Shown here one piece after another: positions 14,545 to 15,984 of a DNA stretch of 15,984 nucleotides. Below the pieces are notes generated by a model. The model saw only the letters and a list, made by a program, of their open reading frames with translations, had not been told where the DNA came from and did no database searches. The first letter of the stretch is position 1, and the number at the start of each line of letters is the position of its first letter. The stretch is from Actinomycetota bacterium (lineage in GTDB: Bacteria > Actinomycetota > CADDZG01 > WHSQ01): contig JADDQX010000021.1 in NCBI GenBank assembly GCA_016781115.1, positions 6,488 through 22,471 of the forward strand, given 5' to 3'. Both the position numbers and the translations under genes were made by a program.

Positions 14545-15138
14545 CTATGCGTTCGTGGGATTGGGCGCTCCGCCTTCGATCGAGCGCTCCTCCCGGATCA
14601 GTTGGTCTATCCACTCGATGTCGGACTGCGTCGCAGCCATCGAGTGGTTCTGCAGAGACAACGTGTAGCTGTCGATGCGTTCGCGGTAGTCGCGAAGGTT
14701 GGTCTTGAACTGAGCGAGCTTCTCTTGGAGGTACGCCCGGCGGCGCTCGAGCAGAGCGAGCCGGGTCTCGGGCTTCAAGTACCGGAAGAAAGCGAGCTTG
14801 AGCGTGAAGTGCTCGGCATCGACAACGGCTGCCGTCTCCTCGAGCATCTCGGTGAACATGGCCTCACCCCGAGGCGTGATGCGATAGACGGTCTTGCGCC
14901 GGCCCGCGCTGATCGTCGTGCTGGACTTCGCGGAGCGTCTCGCCGGCTTCTCGTCCGCGAGCTTCTCCACGGCGCCGGCTTTCGCCAGGCGCCGGAGCGT
15001 GGGGTACAGAGATCCCCACGAGACCTGCCAGAAGGGGCCCAGCATGGCGCCCAGTTGCTTGCGCAGCTCGTACCCATGCATGGCTCGCTCTTTGAGCAAT
15101 CCCAGCACGGGAAGCTCGAGCATGCCTGGCTGTTTCAT
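14545..15138 (-). CDS. PadR-family transcriptional regulator
   Basis: The 197-residue protein has the PadR winged helix at its N-terminus: MLELPVLGLLKERAMHGYELRKQL, then WGSLYPTLRRLAKAGAVEK, and a wing ending RKTVYRITPRGEAMF. The C-terminal half (about 95-185) is a long helical dimerisation domain (ALLERRRAYLQEKLAQF and SDIEWIDQLIREE). Start choice: the frame is open to 15201, but ATG 15138 begins the conserved domain and leaves the operator repeats outside the gene. A GGAGA lies about 10 nt upstream. The mycobacterial equivalent also sits directly before ino1. Expected role: repression of its own operon, including inositol phosphate synthesis. Confidence 0.93.
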   Translation of the reverse strand: MKQPGMLELPVLGLLKERAMHGYELRKQLGAMLGPFWQVSWGSLYPTLRRLAKAGAVEKLADEKPARRSAKSSTTISAGRRKTVYRITPRGEAMFTEMLEETAAVVDAEHFTLKLAFFRYLKPETRLALLERRRAYLQEKLAQFKTNLRDYRERIDSYTLSLQNHSMAATQSDIEWIDQLIREERSIEGGAPNPTNA

Positions 15139-15164
15139 GTGGTGAAGTCTCCGATCATGCTGGC

Positions 15165-15187
15165 TCGATATATCGGTTCGATATATC
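15165..15187. promoter_or_regulatory. PadR-type operator, two TCGATATATC repeats
   Basis: TCGATATATC occurs at 15165-15174 and 15178-15187, 13 bp apart in the same orientation. Each contains the palindrome GATATATC, so the two together also form an imperfect inverted repeat. The site is AT-rich in a GC-rich background and lies 27-49 bp before the padR start, where the promoter must be. PadR regulators commonly bind ATAT-type inverted repeats next to their own gene. Confidence 0.65.
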
Positions 15188-15204
15188 ACCATGATACACA
15201 CCCT

Positions 15205-15271
15205 CCCCCGCGGGTCCGCTTCGCGCGCTGTTTGTCCCGGAAAACGGGACGAAGCGCGAACAGAGCGGGGG
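15205..15271. other. Three-tier nested hairpin between padR and the DUF5318 gene
   Basis: Three perfectly paired stems share nearly one centre: CCCCCGC (15205-15211) with GCGGGGG (15265-15271), TTCGCGC (15220-15226) with GCGCGAA (15254-15260), and GTCCCG (15234-15239) with CGGGAC (15245-15250) around a GAAAA loop. An alternative CGCTTCG/CGAAGCG pairing competes with the middle stem. No T-run follows on either strand. Confidence 0.55.
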
Positions 15272-15305
15272 TCGGCCGCCGCCTAGAAACGGCTCCGGTG
15301 CGGAG

Positions 15306-15311
15306 TAGCAT
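15306..15311 (+). promoter_or_regulatory. -10 hexamer TAGCAT, leaderless start of the DUF5318 gene
   Basis: TAGCAT ends 6 nt before the ATG at 15318, the position expected for a leaderless transcript. The only purine-rich stretch (GGAG, 15302-15305) is 12 nt from the ATG and too far for a good ribosome site. Confidence 0.45.
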
Positions 15312-15317
15312 CCCGGG

Positions 15318-15782
15318 ATGGTCACCTCCGGTCGGAACTTCGACCCCACCAGGACCCCCGCGCCCCCCGCCGGACCGAGCGTCGACTATCGGCTGGCGCG
15401 CCGGGCGGCCCTCGCCTCGTTGCGGCAGGGATCGCTCGACACGGGCGACATCTGCGACGCCCACCCCGAGCTGATGCGGGCGGCGAAGAACATCGGTGAG
15501 TCCTGCGACAGCGTCTGCCCGGTCTGCTCCCATGAGTCTCTGCGGCTGGTGCGCTATGTCTACGGACCCGACCTGAAGAGGGACAACGGCCGGGTCGTGT
15601 ACCCCGAGGAATGGCTGGGGGAGCTGGCCAAGCGTCACGAGCAATTCACCTGCTACGTCGTCGAGGTCTGCGTCGACTGCGCCTGGAACCACTTGGTGAG
15701 GGCCAACCAGGCCGGAACCAAGTACGCCGGCTCCTCGCGAACGGGTAACGGCGCCGCGCGCCGACGTACCGAGCGGGGTTGA
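15318..15782 (+). CDS. DUF5318 zinc-ribbon-like protein
   Basis: The 154-residue product matches the actinobacterial DUF5318 pattern: VDYRLARRAAL (22-32), DICDAHPELMRAAKNIG (44-60), CPVC (67-70), HEQFTCYVVEVC (107-118) and CVDCAWNHLVR (118-128). The two CxxC pairs (67/70 and 118/121) should form one zinc site. The function is unknown. In mycobacteria the equivalent lies divergent from padR-ino1 and before the class A penicillin-binding protein gene, and the divergent layout is conserved here. Residues 1-20 and 133-154 are low-complexity. The stop overlaps a TTG start of the next frame by 4 bp (TTGA). Confidence 0.88.
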   Translation: MVTSGRNFDPTRTPAPPAGPSVDYRLARRAALASLRQGSLDTGDICDAHPELMRAAKNIGESCDSVCPVCSHESLRLVRYVYGPDLKRDNGRVVYPEEWLGELAKRHEQFTCYVVEVCVDCAWNHLVRANQAGTKYAGSSRTGNGAARRRTERG

Positions 15783-15984
15783 GCTCTCCCCTCCCATCGG
15801 GGTCCACCTTCCAGACCGCCTCCGCCGCGGCGTTCTCATCTGCGACCCGGGTGGCGGGCATCGTTATCGCTCTGGGCTACCTCTTGGGGTTCGTCGCAGG
15901 ACCCGTGGTGGCGGTGGTCGGCGCGCTGGCGCTCACGACCTATGGACGAAACATCTTGGTGCCGCGGCGATCTGCCCTCGCATC
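15779..15984 (+). CDS. Membrane protein, N-terminal part (runs off the window)
   Basis: A TTG at 15779 overlaps the DUF5318 stop (TTGA) and opens a frame of 68 codons to the window edge without a stop. The product starts with a Ser/Thr/Ala-rich stretch and then one or two hydrophobic segments: VAGIVIALGYLLGFVAGPVVAVVGALAL (about residues 28-55), followed by TYGRNILVPRR, a positive-inside-type end. Coupling to DUF5318 is likely from the overlap. In relatives a penicillin-binding protein gene follows here, but this segment does not show PBP motifs and the family cannot be named from this fragment. Confidence 0.5.
   Translation, partial: MSSPLPSGSTFQTASAAAFSSATRVAGIVIALGYLLGFVAGPVVAVVGALALTTYGRNILVPRRSALA

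Overview
The window looks like chromosomal DNA from a high-GC actinobacterium. A myo-inositol-1-phosphate synthase of the actinobacterial type sits beside a PadR regulator and a divergent DUF5318 zinc-ribbon protein, an arrangement known from mycobacteria. At the other end an actinobacterial CCA-adding enzyme lies near a DUF6049-type secreted protein, also a recurrent actinobacterial neighbourhood. In mycobacteria these two blocks lie on opposite sides of oriC, so their closeness here suggests a rearranged origin-proximal region. Class-level assignment is not possible from the sequence alone.

Layout. (1) 1-820: the 5' end of a DUF6049-like exported protein and a small KGG-repeat stress protein, both on the minus strand, separated by a terminator; the KGG gene has a sigma-B-like promoter. 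(2) 821-4181: plus-strand run of a PilT-type ATPase, CCA tRNA nucleotidyltransferase and a class I methyltransferase. (3) 4340-9113: an accessory cassette of about 4.65 kb bounded by two diverged direct copies of a tRNA-Ala-like element of about 110 bp with complementary ends. Inside are an unknown 207-aa protein, a PD-(D/E)XK restriction endonuclease, a convergent beta-class DNA methyltransferase co-transcribed with a small winged-helix protein, and a two-gene unit of a nucleotidyltransferase-fold protein plus a DUF262 protein. The methyltransferase operon promoter carries a perfect 14-bp palindrome between its -35 and -10 boxes. (4) 9194-9560: decayed vapBC toxin-antitoxin remnants. (5) 9590-11790: two secreted RTX-type (glycine/aspartate repeat) proteins on the minus strand, one interrupted by a frameshift. 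(6) 12039-15138: minus-strand padR - ino1 - MFS transporter run. (7) 15165-15984: a PadR-type operator, a three-tier nested hairpin, the DUF5318 gene and the start of a membrane protein.

How the parts work together. Region 3 is best read as a defence island: a Type II-like restriction-modification system with a probable self-regulating small DNA-binding protein, next to an NTase-DUF262 pair that resembles anti-phage modules. No integrase or transposase is visible. The tRNA-like boundary elements are the least explained structure in the window. Regions 2, 6 and 7 are housekeeping: tRNA maturation, inositol phosphate synthesis for phosphatidylinositol and mycothiol-type products, and regulation by PadR. 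Several genes (4487-5110 minus, the restriction enzyme, DUF5318) have a -10-like hexamer 6-7 nt before the start codon and no Shine-Dalgarno sequence, which points to leaderless transcripts.
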